A stretch of 64,000 nucleotides of DNA from an uncultured Tropicimonas sp. (GTDB taxonomy: Bacteria; Pseudomonadota; Alphaproteobacteria; Rhodobacterales; Rhodobacteraceae): assembly GCA_947497945.1 (NCBI GenBank), contig CANMIP010000006.1, positions 147,302 through 211,301 of the forward strand, read 5' to 3'. Positions 52,540 to 60,968 of the stretch are shown piece by piece. The notes beneath the pieces are model-generated. The model was not told the DNA's origin, made no database searches, and was given only the letters and a program-made list of their open reading frames with translations. The translations under genes and the position numbers were made by a program. Position 1 is the first letter of the stretch. Every line of letters starts with the position of its first letter.

Positions 52540-54024
52540 ATGATTGACCAATTCACCGAAGGCTTTGCCATGGCAATGCGCTTTGACACCATGGCCCTGG
52601 TGAGCGTCGGCCTCTTCGCGGGCATGCTCGTCGGCTCGCTGCCGGGCTTCACCACGCTGATGGCGATGGCGATCCTGCTGCCGATCTCCTTCTTCCTCGA
52701 CCCGATCGTCGGCATTCCCTTCTTGCTGGGCATCTACAAGGGCGGCATTTTCGGCGGCTCCGTGCCGGCGATCCTGATCTCCATGCCGGGCACCGGTGCG
52801 GCCGTTGCGACCTCGCGGGATGGCTACAAGCTGACCCAGAAGGGAGAGTCGCGAAAGGCGCTCGACATGGCGCTGTACTCCTCTGCCTTCGGCGATACCT
52901 GCTCCGATATCTTCACCATCGTAATGATGTTCCCCATCGCCTACCTGGTGATGCAGTTCGGTCCGCCGGAGCTCTTCGCGGTGTTGCTGATGAGCCTCGT
53001 CATCATTGCCGCCACCTCGGGCGCCAACCCGCTCAAGAGCCTGATCATGATGATGCTGGGCCTCTGGCTCTCCTTCGTGGGCACAGACCCTCTTGGCGGC
53101 GTCGAACGCTTCACTTTCGGCCTGTTCGACCTCAAGTCAGGCATCCCGCTGCTGCCGATGCTGATCGGTGTCTTTGCGCTGCCCGAGGTCGCGTCGGTCA
53201 TCATCAAGAACGAGAAGAGCCGGCAACTCGCCGCGCTCGTCGGCGAGCGCCTGAGCCGCGCCGAGTTTCGCCGCTGCCTGCCGACCATCTGCCGCTCGAC
53301 CGTGATCGGCACCGGCATCGGCATCGTTCCGGGGCTGGGCCAGATCGTCGCCGCGATGATGGGCTATTCGGCCGCCAAGAACGCCTCGAAACACCCCGAG
53401 ACCTTCGGTGAGGGTGAGATCGAGGGCGTGGCCGCCGCGGAAGCCGCCAACAACGCGGTGAACGGCCCGACCATGGTGCCGCTGCTGACCCTCGGCATCC
53501 CGGGCGACAACGTGACCGCGATCCTGCTCGGCGCCTTCGTCGCCCAAGGGTTGCGCCCCGGCCCGCAGCTCTTCGAGGAACAGGGCGCGACCGTCTTCGC
53601 CATCCTCGTCGCGATGGTGATCGCCAACCTGCTCTTCGTCGTCATCGGCTACCTGTCGATCCCGTTCTTCGCCCGGCTGGTGACGATCAAGACCTCGATC
53701 CTGATCCCGCTGGTGATCATGTTCGCCTTCGCCGGCACCTACGTGTTCCGCTCCGATGCGACCGACCTGCTGATCCTCGTCGCTTTCGGCATCTTCGGCA
53801 TCATCGCCAGGGCGGGGCGCTTCGACGTCATGCCGATGGTGATGGGCTTCATCCTCGGACCATCGATGGAATACGCCTTCGGCCAGACCGTCGCCATGTC
53901 AGGCGGCGATGCGCTCGGCTTCTTCCTTTCGGAACGCACCGGCGCGCTCATCGTGCTGATCGTGACCCCGGCCATTGGCTACCTGCTGTGGAGACGTCTC
54001 TACGGCAGCCCGGCCCGGGCCTGA
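52540..54024 (+). CDS. tctA: TctA-like tripartite tricarboxylate transporter large permease
   Basis: 494-aa main membrane subunit with about ten to twelve hydrophobic segments. Family motifs: GSLPGFTTLMAMAILLP near the start, PAILISMPGTGAAVATSRDGYKL, GTGIGIVPGLGQIVAAMMGY, and GPTMVPLLTLGIPGDNVTAILLGAF (quoted in part). 34 bp after tctB. Confidence 0.96.
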   Translation: MIDQFTEGFAMAMRFDTMALVSVGLFAGMLVGSLPGFTTLMAMAILLPISFFLDPIVGIPFLLGIYKGGIFGGSVPAILISMPGTGAAVATSRDGYKLTQKGESRKALDMALYSSAFGDTCSDIFTIVMMFPIAYLVMQFGPPELFAVLLMSLVIIAATSGANPLKSLIMMMLGLWLSFVGTDPLGGVERFTFGLFDLKSGIPLLPMLIGVFALPEVASVIIKNEKSRQLAALVGERLSRAEFRRCLPTICRSTVIGTGIGIVPGLGQIVAAMMGYSAAKNASKHPETFGEGEIEGVAAAEAANNAVNGPTMVPLLTLGIPGDNVTAILLGAFVAQGLRPGPQLFEEQGATVFAILVAMVIANLLFVVIGYLSIPFFARLVTIKTSILIPLVIMFAFAGTYVFRSDATDLLILVAFGIFGIIARAGRFDVMPMVMGFILGPSMEYAFGQTVAMSGGDALGFFLSERTGALIVLIVTPAIGYLLWRRLYGSPARA

Positions 54025-54089
54025 TACCAACCGACGCGGCGCGTCCTGCGCGCCGCGCCTCAATAATACGAAACCAAGGGAGGACACCC

Positions 54090-55061
54090 ATGTTCAGAGA
54101 TTTTTCCAAGAAAGCGCTGACCTCGCTGGCAGTTGCCGGCGCGGCCCTGGCGGCAAGCCTGTCATCCGCGCAGGCCGAGTATCCCGAGAAACCCATCACG
54201 ATGGTGATCCCGCTCGGCGCGGGCGGCTCGCATGACCTCAATGCGCGGGTCATCACCTCGATCATCCCCACCTATCTCAACCAGGCGATGATCGTGCGCT
54301 TGACCCCCGGTGCCGGCGGTCAGAAGGGCACGCAGGAAGTGGCCAACGCGCCCGCCGACGGCTACACGCTGCTCTTCACGCATAACTATATCGATATGCT
54401 TCAGCAGCATGTCGAGAACCTGCCCTACAATCCGGCCGAGGATTTCGTCACCGTGGCGCGGGTCAACTATGCCCCCATCGCGGTCGCCGTGCAGGCCGAC
54501 AGCCCCTACCAGACCTTCGAAGATCTGGTCGCGGCTTCCAAGGAGAACCCGGGCGGCGTCCAGATGGCGCATTCCGGTAACTGGGGTGCGCTCTTCGTGC
54601 CGGCCGCGCAGATGATGAAGGCGCTCGACATGCAGTGGAACCTCGTTCCCTACCAGGGTGGCGGCCCCGCCCTGCAGGCGCTGCTGAGCGGTGATGCCGA
54701 CGTGACCATGGGCTTCCCGTCCTCGCTGGCGGCCCATGTCGAGGCCGGCAAGGTCCGGATTCTGGCCACCGCCGGTCCCGAGCGGATCTATGACGATGTC
54801 CCGACTTTCGCCGAAGTTGGTGTCGAAGGCGATGTCGGCTTCATGCACCGCGTCGTGCTGGCCCCGGCCGGCACCCCCGAGGATGTCCTGGCCAAGCTGG
54901 GCGAGGCTTTCAACGCGCTTGGCGAAGACAAGACCTTCACCCGCATGATGGGTCGCCTCGGCGAGAATATCGACATCATCGGCACTGCGGAATATGACGC
55001 CATGCGCGCCGACCAGAGCGAGGCCTACAAGGTCCTGGTCGATGAGTTGACCGGGCAGTGA
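54090..55061 (+). CDS. tctC: TctC-like tripartite tricarboxylate transporter binding protein
   Basis: Periplasmic binding protein of 323 aa. Signal peptide MFRDFSKKALTSLAVAGAAL with cleavage near SAQA; then YPEKPITMVIPLGAGGSHD, the classic TctC opening, and TPGAGGQKGTQEVANAPADGYTLLF. AGGGAGGAC precedes the ATG at 54090. Last gene of the operon; a terminator follows at 55104. Ligand unknown: dicarboxylates, tricarboxylates and aromatic acids are all seen in the family. Confidence 0.95.
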   Translation: MFRDFSKKALTSLAVAGAALAASLSSAQAEYPEKPITMVIPLGAGGSHDLNARVITSIIPTYLNQAMIVRLTPGAGGQKGTQEVANAPADGYTLLFTHNYIDMLQQHVENLPYNPAEDFVTVARVNYAPIAVAVQADSPYQTFEDLVAASKENPGGVQMAHSGNWGALFVPAAQMMKALDMQWNLVPYQGGGPALQALLSGDADVTMGFPSSLAAHVEAGKVRILATAGPERIYDDVPTFAEVGVEGDVGFMHRVVLAPAGTPEDVLAKLGEAFNALGEDKTFTRMMGRLGENIDIIGTAEYDAMRADQSEAYKVLVDELTGQ

Positions 55062-55103
55062 TGCGCCTGTGTCCTGTTGCAGATGGCAGGACGAAAAACG
55101 AAG

Positions 55104-55131
55104 GCGCCGGGGTCGGACCCCGGCGCTTTTT
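55104..55131 (+). terminator. Strong Rho-independent terminator after tctC
   Basis: Stem GCGCCGGGGTC (55104-55114) and GACCCCGGCGC (55116-55126), then five T (55127-55131). It lies 42 bp past the tctC stop and 20 bp before the end of the convergent Ldh gene, and may work in both directions. Confidence 0.95.
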
Positions 55132-55150
55132 CCCATGCGTGATGAGAGGT

Positions 55151-56197
55151 CTAGAGCGGCGCCACCCCGAGTTCCGTGGCCAGCTCTTGAAGCTTCGCTC
55201 CCAGCGATCCGGGAAGCGGGATGCCGGTCTTCTGCCGCTCTTGCGTCACCCGGTGCAGGCGCTCGCCGGGCAGGCGGATCTCCTCGACGCCTGGCATCCG
55301 GGCGGAGGATTTCATCTGCCGCCAGACGTCGTCGATATCGGCCCGAAACCGCGCCGGATCGGCAAAGACCGAGATGTCGAGCGCGAGGATCACATGGCCG
55401 GTATTCGTGGTCGTCGTGGAATCGGCGTTGAAGTCCACCACGTCCCGGCCGAAAGCGGCGCCGTTCAGCACCCCGGCCAGGACGCCGAAGATCAGCGACA
55501 GCCCGTAGCCCTTCGGCCCGCCGATCGGCAGAAGGAAGCCTTCGGCAGAGCGGGTAGGATCGGTCAGCGGCTGGCCCGTGCGATCGATCATCCAGCCTTC
55601 GGGCATGGTCTCGCCGCGCTGCGCCGCGGTCTTGACCTTGCCATAGGCGGCCACGGTTGTCGCCATGTCGAGCACGATGGGCGGATAGTCCTGCGACGGC
55701 ACCGCGACCGCGATCGGATTGGTGGAGAGCAGCATCTCCGTCCCGCCCCAGGGCGGCATGTGATTGGCGCTGCCGACGGCGAGATAGAGGCCGATCATGT
55801 TCTCCCGCGCCGGCATCATCGCGTAGAGCGAGGCCGGCCCCGCATGGTTGGAATGGCGCGCGCCCACCCAGGCCACGCCGGTCTTGCGCGCCTTCTGCAT
55901 CGCCAGCTCGGTCGCATGGTGCATGATGAGGTGCCCCATGCCGTCATCGCCGTCGATCAGCGCTGTTGCGGGGCGGTCGGACAGGCGCTGGAAGCGCGGG
56001 GTCATGTTCATGCCGCCGGCCCGGATGCGTTTGACATACATCGGCAGGCGGAACACACCATGCCCGTCCTGCCCCATCAGGTCCGCCCGTGCCATAAGTT
56101 CGGCAACCGTTCCCGCATCCGGGGCGGGCATTCCGCAAGCCTCGAGGCATCGGGCGATGAAGGCCTGCAGATCGGTCGGGGCAACAGTCTCGGTCAT
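55151..56197 (-). CDS. Ldh-family NAD(P)-dependent oxidoreductase
   Basis: 348 aa from ATG 56197 of the malate/L-lactate/ureidoglycolate/L-sulfolactate dehydrogenase family (no Rossmann fold). Motifs: GHGVFRLPMYVKRIRAGG, GMGHLIMHHATELAM, ARHSNHAGPASLYAMM (catalytic His), STNPIAVAVPS and GGPKGYGLSLIFGVLAG. The family oxidises 2-hydroxy acids to 2-oxo acids. It is divergent from the cupin gene at 56236. A longer frame to 56251 would overlap the divergent cupin gene. Confidence 0.93.
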   Translation of the reverse strand: MTETVAPTDLQAFIARCLEACGMPAPDAGTVAELMARADLMGQDGHGVFRLPMYVKRIRAGGMNMTPRFQRLSDRPATALIDGDDGMGHLIMHHATELAMQKARKTGVAWVGARHSNHAGPASLYAMMPARENMIGLYLAVGSANHMPPWGGTEMLLSTNPIAVAVPSQDYPPIVLDMATTVAAYGKVKTAAQRGETMPEGWMIDRTGQPLTDPTRSAEGFLLPIGGPKGYGLSLIFGVLAGVLNGAAFGRDVVDFNADSTTTTNTGHVILALDISVFADPARFRADIDDVWRQMKSSARMPGVEEIRLPGERLHRVTQERQKTGIPLPGSLGAKLQELATELGVAPL

Positions 56198-56235
56198 GTA
56201 GGGAACAGCTCCATTTTCAAGGGAAAGGACACGAA

Positions 56236-56664
56236 ATGACGTCTCGAACACCGACGAACGCCGCGGGCGGCACGATATTGCGCCATGCCGAGATCGAGCC
56301 CTTCGCGCGTGGCGACGGAGTCGAAACCCGGCTGATGGTCGGCAAGGCCACCGACCCGACCGCGCCGTTCACCAGCGGAACGACGGTCTTCCCCGCGGGT
56401 TGCGCCGCGCCGTTGCACAGCCACAACTGCGCCGAGCAGGTGACGATCCTCGAGGGCGAGGCCGAGGCGATGGTTGGCGGCGAAATCGTGCAGCTCGGTC
56501 CGATGGACAGCAGCTTCGTTCCCGCCAATATCCCGCATTACTTCCGCAATATCGGCGCAGGCCCGCTGAAGATCCTTTGGATCTACGGCGCGCGGGATGT
56601 CACGCGGACCTTTGTCGAAACCGGGGAAACCGTGGCCCATATGTCGCCTCGCGATCAGGTGTGA
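56236..56664 (+). CDS. Cupin-domain protein
   Basis: 142-aa small cupin: metal-binding motif 1 in PLHSHNCAEQVTILEGEAE (His-x-His...Glu) and motif 2 in PANIPHYFRNIGAGPLKILW (His). AAGGGAAAGGACACGAA precedes the ATG. Small cupins may be isomerases or decarboxylases of sugar acids, or ligand-binding proteins. Between the Ldh and GntR genes; it may be transcribed with gntR. Confidence 0.85.
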   Translation: MTSRTPTNAAGGTILRHAEIEPFARGDGVETRLMVGKATDPTAPFTSGTTVFPAGCAAPLHSHNCAEQVTILEGEAEAMVGGEIVQLGPMDSSFVPANIPHYFRNIGAGPLKILWIYGARDVTRTFVETGETVAHMSPRDQV

Positions 56665-56690
56665 CAGCGTCGGGAGCAGATCCGGCGCCG

Positions 56691-56704
56691 ATTGGTTGAC
56701 CATT
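56691..56704 (+). promoter_or_regulatory. GntR/FadR-type operator ATTGGTTGACCATT
   Basis: Palindromic core TGGT-TG-ACCA between the cupin and GntR genes. The same 14 bp occurs as reverse complement at 62161-62174 upstream of the alcohol dehydrogenase operon. TGGTNNACCA is the form known for UxuR/ExuR and other FadR-subfamily regulators. Confidence 0.75.
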
Positions 56705-56820
56705 CGGGGTGAGCCGTGTCATCTGCGGGTGAGATGCCGTCAGGCTATCCTGAAGGCGTCTATACAAAAAGAGAAAACATCGCCTCCGGATGTGAATTCT
56801 GCCCTCTGACTGGTGAACCA

Positions 56821-57504
56821 ATGCAAGATATGACCCTGATGAGATTGCGCAACTGGATCGTCGGTTCCGGCCTTGCCAGGGGCGACCGTCTGCCCTCGGA
56901 ACGCGAGCTGGGCACGCTCTTAGGGGTTAGTCGCGCGGAACTGCGCAAGGCGCTCATCGTGCTGGAGGCCGAAGGCGGGCTGGAGCGCCTTGTCGGGCGC
57001 GGCACCTTCCTTGCGAAACAGTCGCGCCCGGCGCGCGGAAGCGGCATCGAGGGCGTGATATCGGAGCTGGCCGAGAGCACCGGTCCGATAGACGCAATGA
57101 ATGCGCGGCTCGTGCTGGAGCCGGAGCTCGCACAGCTGGCCGCGCTCAACGCGACGCCGGCGCAATTGCGGGAATTGCGCCGCCTGTCCAATGCCATGCG
57201 CGTGGCCGCGACCTGGAGCAGTTACGAGGGGCTGGACAGCGAATTCCACGAGATCATCGCATCGGCCGCCGGCAATTCCCTGCTCCAGGCGCTGCACCGG
57301 ATGCTGAACGGGGTGCGGCAGATCGTGGTCTGGCGACGGCTTGAGACTTCGGATCCCGGCCCCGATCCGGGCTATCATTCCTTTGACGAACATGAGGCGA
57401 TCCTGTCGGCGCTGGAGCGCCGCGATGGCGCCGCGGCCAGTGCCGCAATGCGCGCGCATCTGCAATCCACGCTGGCGGCAATGACGACCAGTCCCGCTGG
57501 CTGA
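56821..57504 (+). CDS. FadR-subfamily GntR regulator with FCD domain
   Basis: 227 aa from ATG 56821. The wHTH is at about residues 8-65 (LARGDRLPSERELGTLLGVSRAELRKALIVLEAEG, quoted in part) with ERLVGRGTFL closing it. The FCD domain follows (MNARLVLEPELAQLAAL, SEFHEIIASAAGN with metal-binding His, FDEHEAILSALERRD with His). A longer GTG start at 56716 would add 35 residues without family similarity. The FCD ligand in this subfamily is usually a carboxylate. It probably binds the ATTGGTTGACCATT elements on both sides. Confidence 0.92.
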   Translation: MQDMTLMRLRNWIVGSGLARGDRLPSERELGTLLGVSRAELRKALIVLEAEGGLERLVGRGTFLAKQSRPARGSGIEGVISELAESTGPIDAMNARLVLEPELAQLAALNATPAQLRELRRLSNAMRVAATWSSYEGLDSEFHEIIASAAGNSLLQALHRMLNGVRQIVVWRRLETSDPGPDPGYHSFDEHEAILSALERRDGAAASAAMRAHLQSTLAAMTTSPAG

Positions 57505-57536
57505 GCGGCCAAATCAGAAACTCGTATAGCCTGTAT

Positions 57537-57555
57537 CAGCAAAGCTTGTTTGCTG
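57537..57555 (+). promoter_or_regulatory. Inverted repeat upstream of the Gfo/Idh gene
   Basis: CAGCAAA-gcttg-TTTGCTG, perfect 7-bp arms with a 5-bp spacer, 57 bp before the Gfo/Idh start. No T-run follows, so an operator is more likely than a terminator. Its sequence differs from the GntR elements, so another regulator would be involved. Confidence 0.45.
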
Positions 57556-57611
57556 GAAAACCGCTGAATTTGTAACACTCCTCAATACTTTAGACAGATT
57601 GGGGATATGCG

Positions 57612-58697
57612 ATGAGACAGGTAGAAGTCGCCGTGATCGGCACCGGATGGTGCGGCGGTATGCGCGCGGAATCACTGGCGAAATCGGCCCTCGTCGACAA
57701 GCTCCACATCTGCGAGATCAAGCCTGATCGACTGATGGAGGTGAAGGCACTGACCAGCCCCGCCACCGCCACGCTCGACTATCAGGACATCGTGAAGAAC
57801 CCCGCGATCGAGGTCGTCTACATCTCCACCACGCCGGAGCCGACCCATTATCCGATTGCCCGGGACTGCCTGAAGGCGGGCAAGCACGTGCTGCTCGAAA
57901 AGCCCATCGCGATGGAGCTTTCGGAGGCCGATGACCTCATCGCGCTGGCCCGCCAGAAGAGCCTGAAATTCACCATCGGTTATTCGCAGCGTTTCAACCC
58001 CAAGATCGCCTGGGCCAAGAAGGCCATCTCCGAGGGCAAGCTGGGCAAGATCGTGAATGTCATGGTCAGCCGCCACCTCTCGCGCAGCCTCGGCTCGCGT
58101 ATCGCCGGGCGGGTGAAGCTCTCGCCGGCGGCGATGGAATCCACCCATGATCTCGACTTCGTCTACTGGCTGCTCGAGGCCAAGCCGGTCCGGGTCTATT
58201 CGCAGGGCGCCTATGGCTACATGAAGGATCTCAACGGCTCCTATGATTGCATGTGGAACACGGTGAACATGGACAATGGCACGCTGGTCGTCATTGGCGG
58301 CGGCTGGAACCTGCCGCCGAGCTATCCCAATTACTGCGCGACCTGGATCGAGATCACCGGCACCGAAGGCTCGCTGATCCTTGATGACACCTCGCGTGAC
58401 AACTGGCTGAACACGGTCGAGGGGCATACGCAATTCCCGATGTCGACCATGCCGGGGGAGCATGTGGATCACATGTATGCCGGGCAGATGGGGCCGGAGA
58501 CGCTGCATTTCCTTGAATCCGTGCTGCTGGACCGCGAACCGCTGGTCTCGGCAGAGCATGCGCGGATGGTGATGGAGAGCTATCTCGCCGCCGATATCTC
58601 CGCCGAGACCGGCGAGGTGGTCGACCTGCCGCTCTCCAACCACGCCATGGCAACGCTGGCGGATATGGTCGAGGCCAAGAACCGGGAAGCAAGTTGA
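57612..58697 (+). CDS. Gfo/Idh/MocA-family oxidoreductase
   Basis: 361-aa NAD(P)-dependent enzyme. N-terminal VAVIGTGWCGGMRAESLAKS; EVVYISTTPEPTHYPIARD; VLLEKPIAMEL (EKP motif); substrate domain with AMESTHDLDFVYWLLEAKPV. Members act on inositols, sugars or their acids. It overlaps the next gene by 4 bp (ATGA-type), so it is coupled to the beta-hydroxyacid dehydrogenase gene. Confidence 0.9.
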   Translation: MRQVEVAVIGTGWCGGMRAESLAKSALVDKLHICEIKPDRLMEVKALTSPATATLDYQDIVKNPAIEVVYISTTPEPTHYPIARDCLKAGKHVLLEKPIAMELSEADDLIALARQKSLKFTIGYSQRFNPKIAWAKKAISEGKLGKIVNVMVSRHLSRSLGSRIAGRVKLSPAAMESTHDLDFVYWLLEAKPVRVYSQGAYGYMKDLNGSYDCMWNTVNMDNGTLVVIGGGWNLPPSYPNYCATWIEITGTEGSLILDDTSRDNWLNTVEGHTQFPMSTMPGEHVDHMYAGQMGPETLHFLESVLLDREPLVSAEHARMVMESYLAADISAETGEVVDLPLSNHAMATLADMVEAKNREAS

Positions 58698-59545
58698 CCC
58701 GGATCGGCATTTTTGGCCTCGGGCTGATCGGCCACGCGCTGGCCAGCCGGCTGGCCGGGGCGGGCTATGAGCTGCGCGGTTTCGACCCTGATTCGGAGCG
58801 TTGTGCGGGATTGGCCGCGCTTGGCGGGACAGGCTGCGCGGCGTCGCAGGTCTGGGAGGCGGAGGTCGTCTTCTCCTGCGTCTTCGATACCGACCAGCTC
58901 GCGGAGCTGATCGCAGCAGCGCCGGACGGCAAGGGCGTTCTGGTCTCGATGAGCACCTGTGATCCGGAGCGGATGCAGGCCTTGTCGGACGCGGCGGCAA
59001 CCCGCGGCATCACCTTGATCGAAGCGCCGATTTCCGGCACCAGCCGGGCCTTGTCCAAGGGAGAGGTGCTGCTCCTGGTGGCTGGCGACCGGGCAGAGGC
59101 CGAACGCCTCTCGCCGATCCTGGACAGGCTGTCGCGGCAGCATCTTCATGTCGGCGCCATCGGCAATGGCAATCGCGCCAAGCTGGCGATCAACCTCGTC
59201 CTGGGCCTGAATCGCGCAGCCCTTGCCGAAGGCATGGTCTTTGCCGAAGCGATGGGGCTGGCCGCGGAGGATTTCCTGTCCATGGCGCGCGCCTCCGCCG
59301 CCCAATCCGCGGTGATGGAGTCCAAGGGACGGCTGATGGTCGAGCGGGATTTCGAACCGCAGGGGCGGATCGTGCAATCGGCCAAGGATTTCACCCTGAT
59401 CCGCGATGGCGCGGCCGCCATGGGGCAGGGGCTTCCCTTTACCGAGACCTATCTGGCCATGATGCGCGATGCGATTGCGCGGGGCGAGGGCGATCTGGAC
59501 AATTCCGCGATCCTTCTGCCCATCGCCCGCGCTTCGACGGGTTAG
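58694..59545 (+). CDS. Beta-hydroxyacid dehydrogenase-family protein
   Basis: 283 aa, 3-hydroxyisobutyrate/tartronate-semialdehyde reductase type. Rossmann motif IGIFGLGLIGHALASRLAGAG, substrate motif LIEAPISGTSRALSKGE and catalytic-type Lys in NRAKLAINLVLGLN. It would convert a 3-hydroxyacid to its semialdehyde or back. It ends 4 bp over the end of the convergent cupin gene. Together with the Gfo/Idh enzyme it suggests stepwise oxidation of a sugar derivative. Confidence 0.88.
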   Translation: MTRIGIFGLGLIGHALASRLAGAGYELRGFDPDSERCAGLAALGGTGCAASQVWEAEVVFSCVFDTDQLAELIAAAPDGKGVLVSMSTCDPERMQALSDAAATRGITLIEAPISGTSRALSKGEVLLLVAGDRAEAERLSPILDRLSRQHLHVGAIGNGNRAKLAINLVLGLNRAALAEGMVFAEAMGLAAEDFLSMARASAAQSAVMESKGRLMVERDFEPQGRIVQSAKDFTLIRDGAAAMGQGLPFTETYLAMMRDAIARGEGDLDNSAILLPIARASTG

Positions 59546-60006
59546 CCCCCGGGCGGGACCAGCCGAACCTCGTCGGGAACATCAAGCGGCGCGTTGGGGC
59601 CGTCGATGAACTCGACCGTCGTGAAGATCAGCTCGCTGTCGCCGGTGTTTTCCACCGCGTGCAGCATGTGGTCGCCCGCACCGTAATTGAAGTGCTTCGT
59701 CTCGCCCTGGTAATGGACCACGTCGCGGATCTCGCCCGTCGAGAAATAGCCCCGCGCCGTGCCCGGCACCAACGCGGTCCAGAAATAACAGTTCACATGG
59801 CGGTGGAAGCGGCAGCGCTTGCCGGGCGGCAGGCGCAGGTGCCAGATCCGCATCGTCTCGGTCTCGGAGACAAGAACCGAGCCGACGCAGCCATTCTCCA
59901 TATCCTGCAGCATCTCTTCATAGACACCCTCGGGCCAATGCGCGAAGGCCGCGGGGTCGCTGTTGATCTCGACATGGTCGGGGCCATGCGCTTGGGTCTG
60001 TGACAT
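59542..60006 (-). CDS. Cupin-domain protein, second of the cluster
   Basis: 154-aa cupin-like beta-barrel: LRLPPGKRCRFHRHVNCYFWTALVPG has the His-x-His of motif 1 (residues about 74-100, quoted in part) and HYQGETKHFNYGAGDHMLHAVENTGDSELIF has motif 2. Last gene of the minus-strand group with the DapA-like and alcohol dehydrogenase genes, 12 bp after the former. Confidence 0.8.
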   Translation of the reverse strand: MSQTQAHGPDHVEINSDPAAFAHWPEGVYEEMLQDMENGCVGSVLVSETETMRIWHLRLPPGKRCRFHRHVNCYFWTALVPGTARGYFSTGEIRDVVHYQGETKHFNYGAGDHMLHAVENTGDSELIFTTVEFIDGPNAPLDVPDEVRLVPPGG

Positions 60007-60018
60007 CGGTTGCCTCCT

Positions 60019-60945
60019 TCAGTTCGTCGGTGCCGGGATCTCGTCCAGCGCGGCCAGGTCGGCCTTGAGCGCGGATTTCTGTGCGACGGAGAGTGGCCGG
60101 AGCGGCGGTTGCATCCTGAGCCAGCTCTCATCGCCGCTGCGCCAGGCCTCGGCCGTCTTCATTGCCGCCATCAGCGGGTATTTCTGTGCCGTGGCCCGCG
60201 CCCGGCGCACGGCTTCCATTGCGTGTTCGCGCTGCGGCCCTTCGGGGGCGTTGCGCGCGGCCTGCACCTTGTTGGCAAAGATATTGGTCGAGCCGGAGAT
60301 GATCCCCGCAGTGCCGATGGAGAGCCCGTCCCAGAGGAAGGCCTCGGAGGAGGGGTAGATGTCGAAGCCCTCGGCCACGCCGCCCGTCGCCTCGACAAAG
60401 GCGCGGGATTGCTCGAAATCGCCGCTGCTGTCCTTGAGGCCGGCGATGATCGGGCCAAAGGCCGCCCGCAGGCGCAGGACGAGGTCGGTCGAGAGCGGAA
60501 CCTGCGACATTTGCGGGAAGTGGTAGAGATAGACCCGCAGATCGTCCCGGCCGACCTGTTCGACAAGGCGGGAATAGAAGTCGTAGAGCCCTTCGTCGGA
60601 GGGCGACTTGTAGTAATAGGGCGGCAGCACGAGCGCGTTGACATAGCCCGCCTCGCAGGCCCTGCGGGTCAAGGCGATGCAATCGGGCAGCGACGGAGCG
60701 CCGGTGCCGAAAATGACCCGGTCCGTCTCGATGCCGGCGTCGGCGAAAATCGCGGGCAGCGCCAGACGATCGATCAGTGCGACCGAGGTGCCTTCGCCCG
60801 TCGTGCCGGTCGGGGCGACGCCATCGCAGCCGCCATCTGTCAGAAGGTGCTGGCAATAGGATAGCAGCTTCGCAGCATCCAGCTGGCCGTTGGTCTCAAA
60901 AGGGGAAATTGCGGCTGCGTAGATTCCGCGTCTTGCCTTGGTCAT
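60019..60945 (-). CDS. DapA-family lyase/aldolase
   Basis: 308-aa Schiff-base TIM barrel of the dihydrodipicolinate synthase/N-acetylneuraminate lyase superfamily. Schiff-base Lys171 in IAGLKDSSGDF and Tyr141 in YLYHFPQ; GTTGEG substrate loop at 48-53. dapA itself is usually elsewhere; this member, in a catabolic context, is more likely an aldolase or dehydratase for a keto acid such as a 2-keto-3-deoxy sugar acid. The reaction is not decidable. ATG at 60945; longer frame is a shadow of the next gene. Confidence 0.9.
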   Translation of the reverse strand: MTKARRGIYAAAISPFETNGQLDAAKLLSYCQHLLTDGGCDGVAPTGTTGEGTSVALIDRLALPAIFADAGIETDRVIFGTGAPSLPDCIALTRRACEAGYVNALVLPPYYYKSPSDEGLYDFYSRLVEQVGRDDLRVYLYHFPQMSQVPLSTDLVLRLRAAFGPIIAGLKDSSGDFEQSRAFVEATGGVAEGFDIYPSSEAFLWDGLSIGTAGIISGSTNIFANKVQAARNAPEGPQREHAMEAVRRARATAQKYPLMAAMKTAEAWRSGDESWLRMQPPLRPLSVAQKSALKADLAALDEIPAPTN

Positions 60946-60968
60946 GGAGGCCTCCCTGCCTGTCATGT

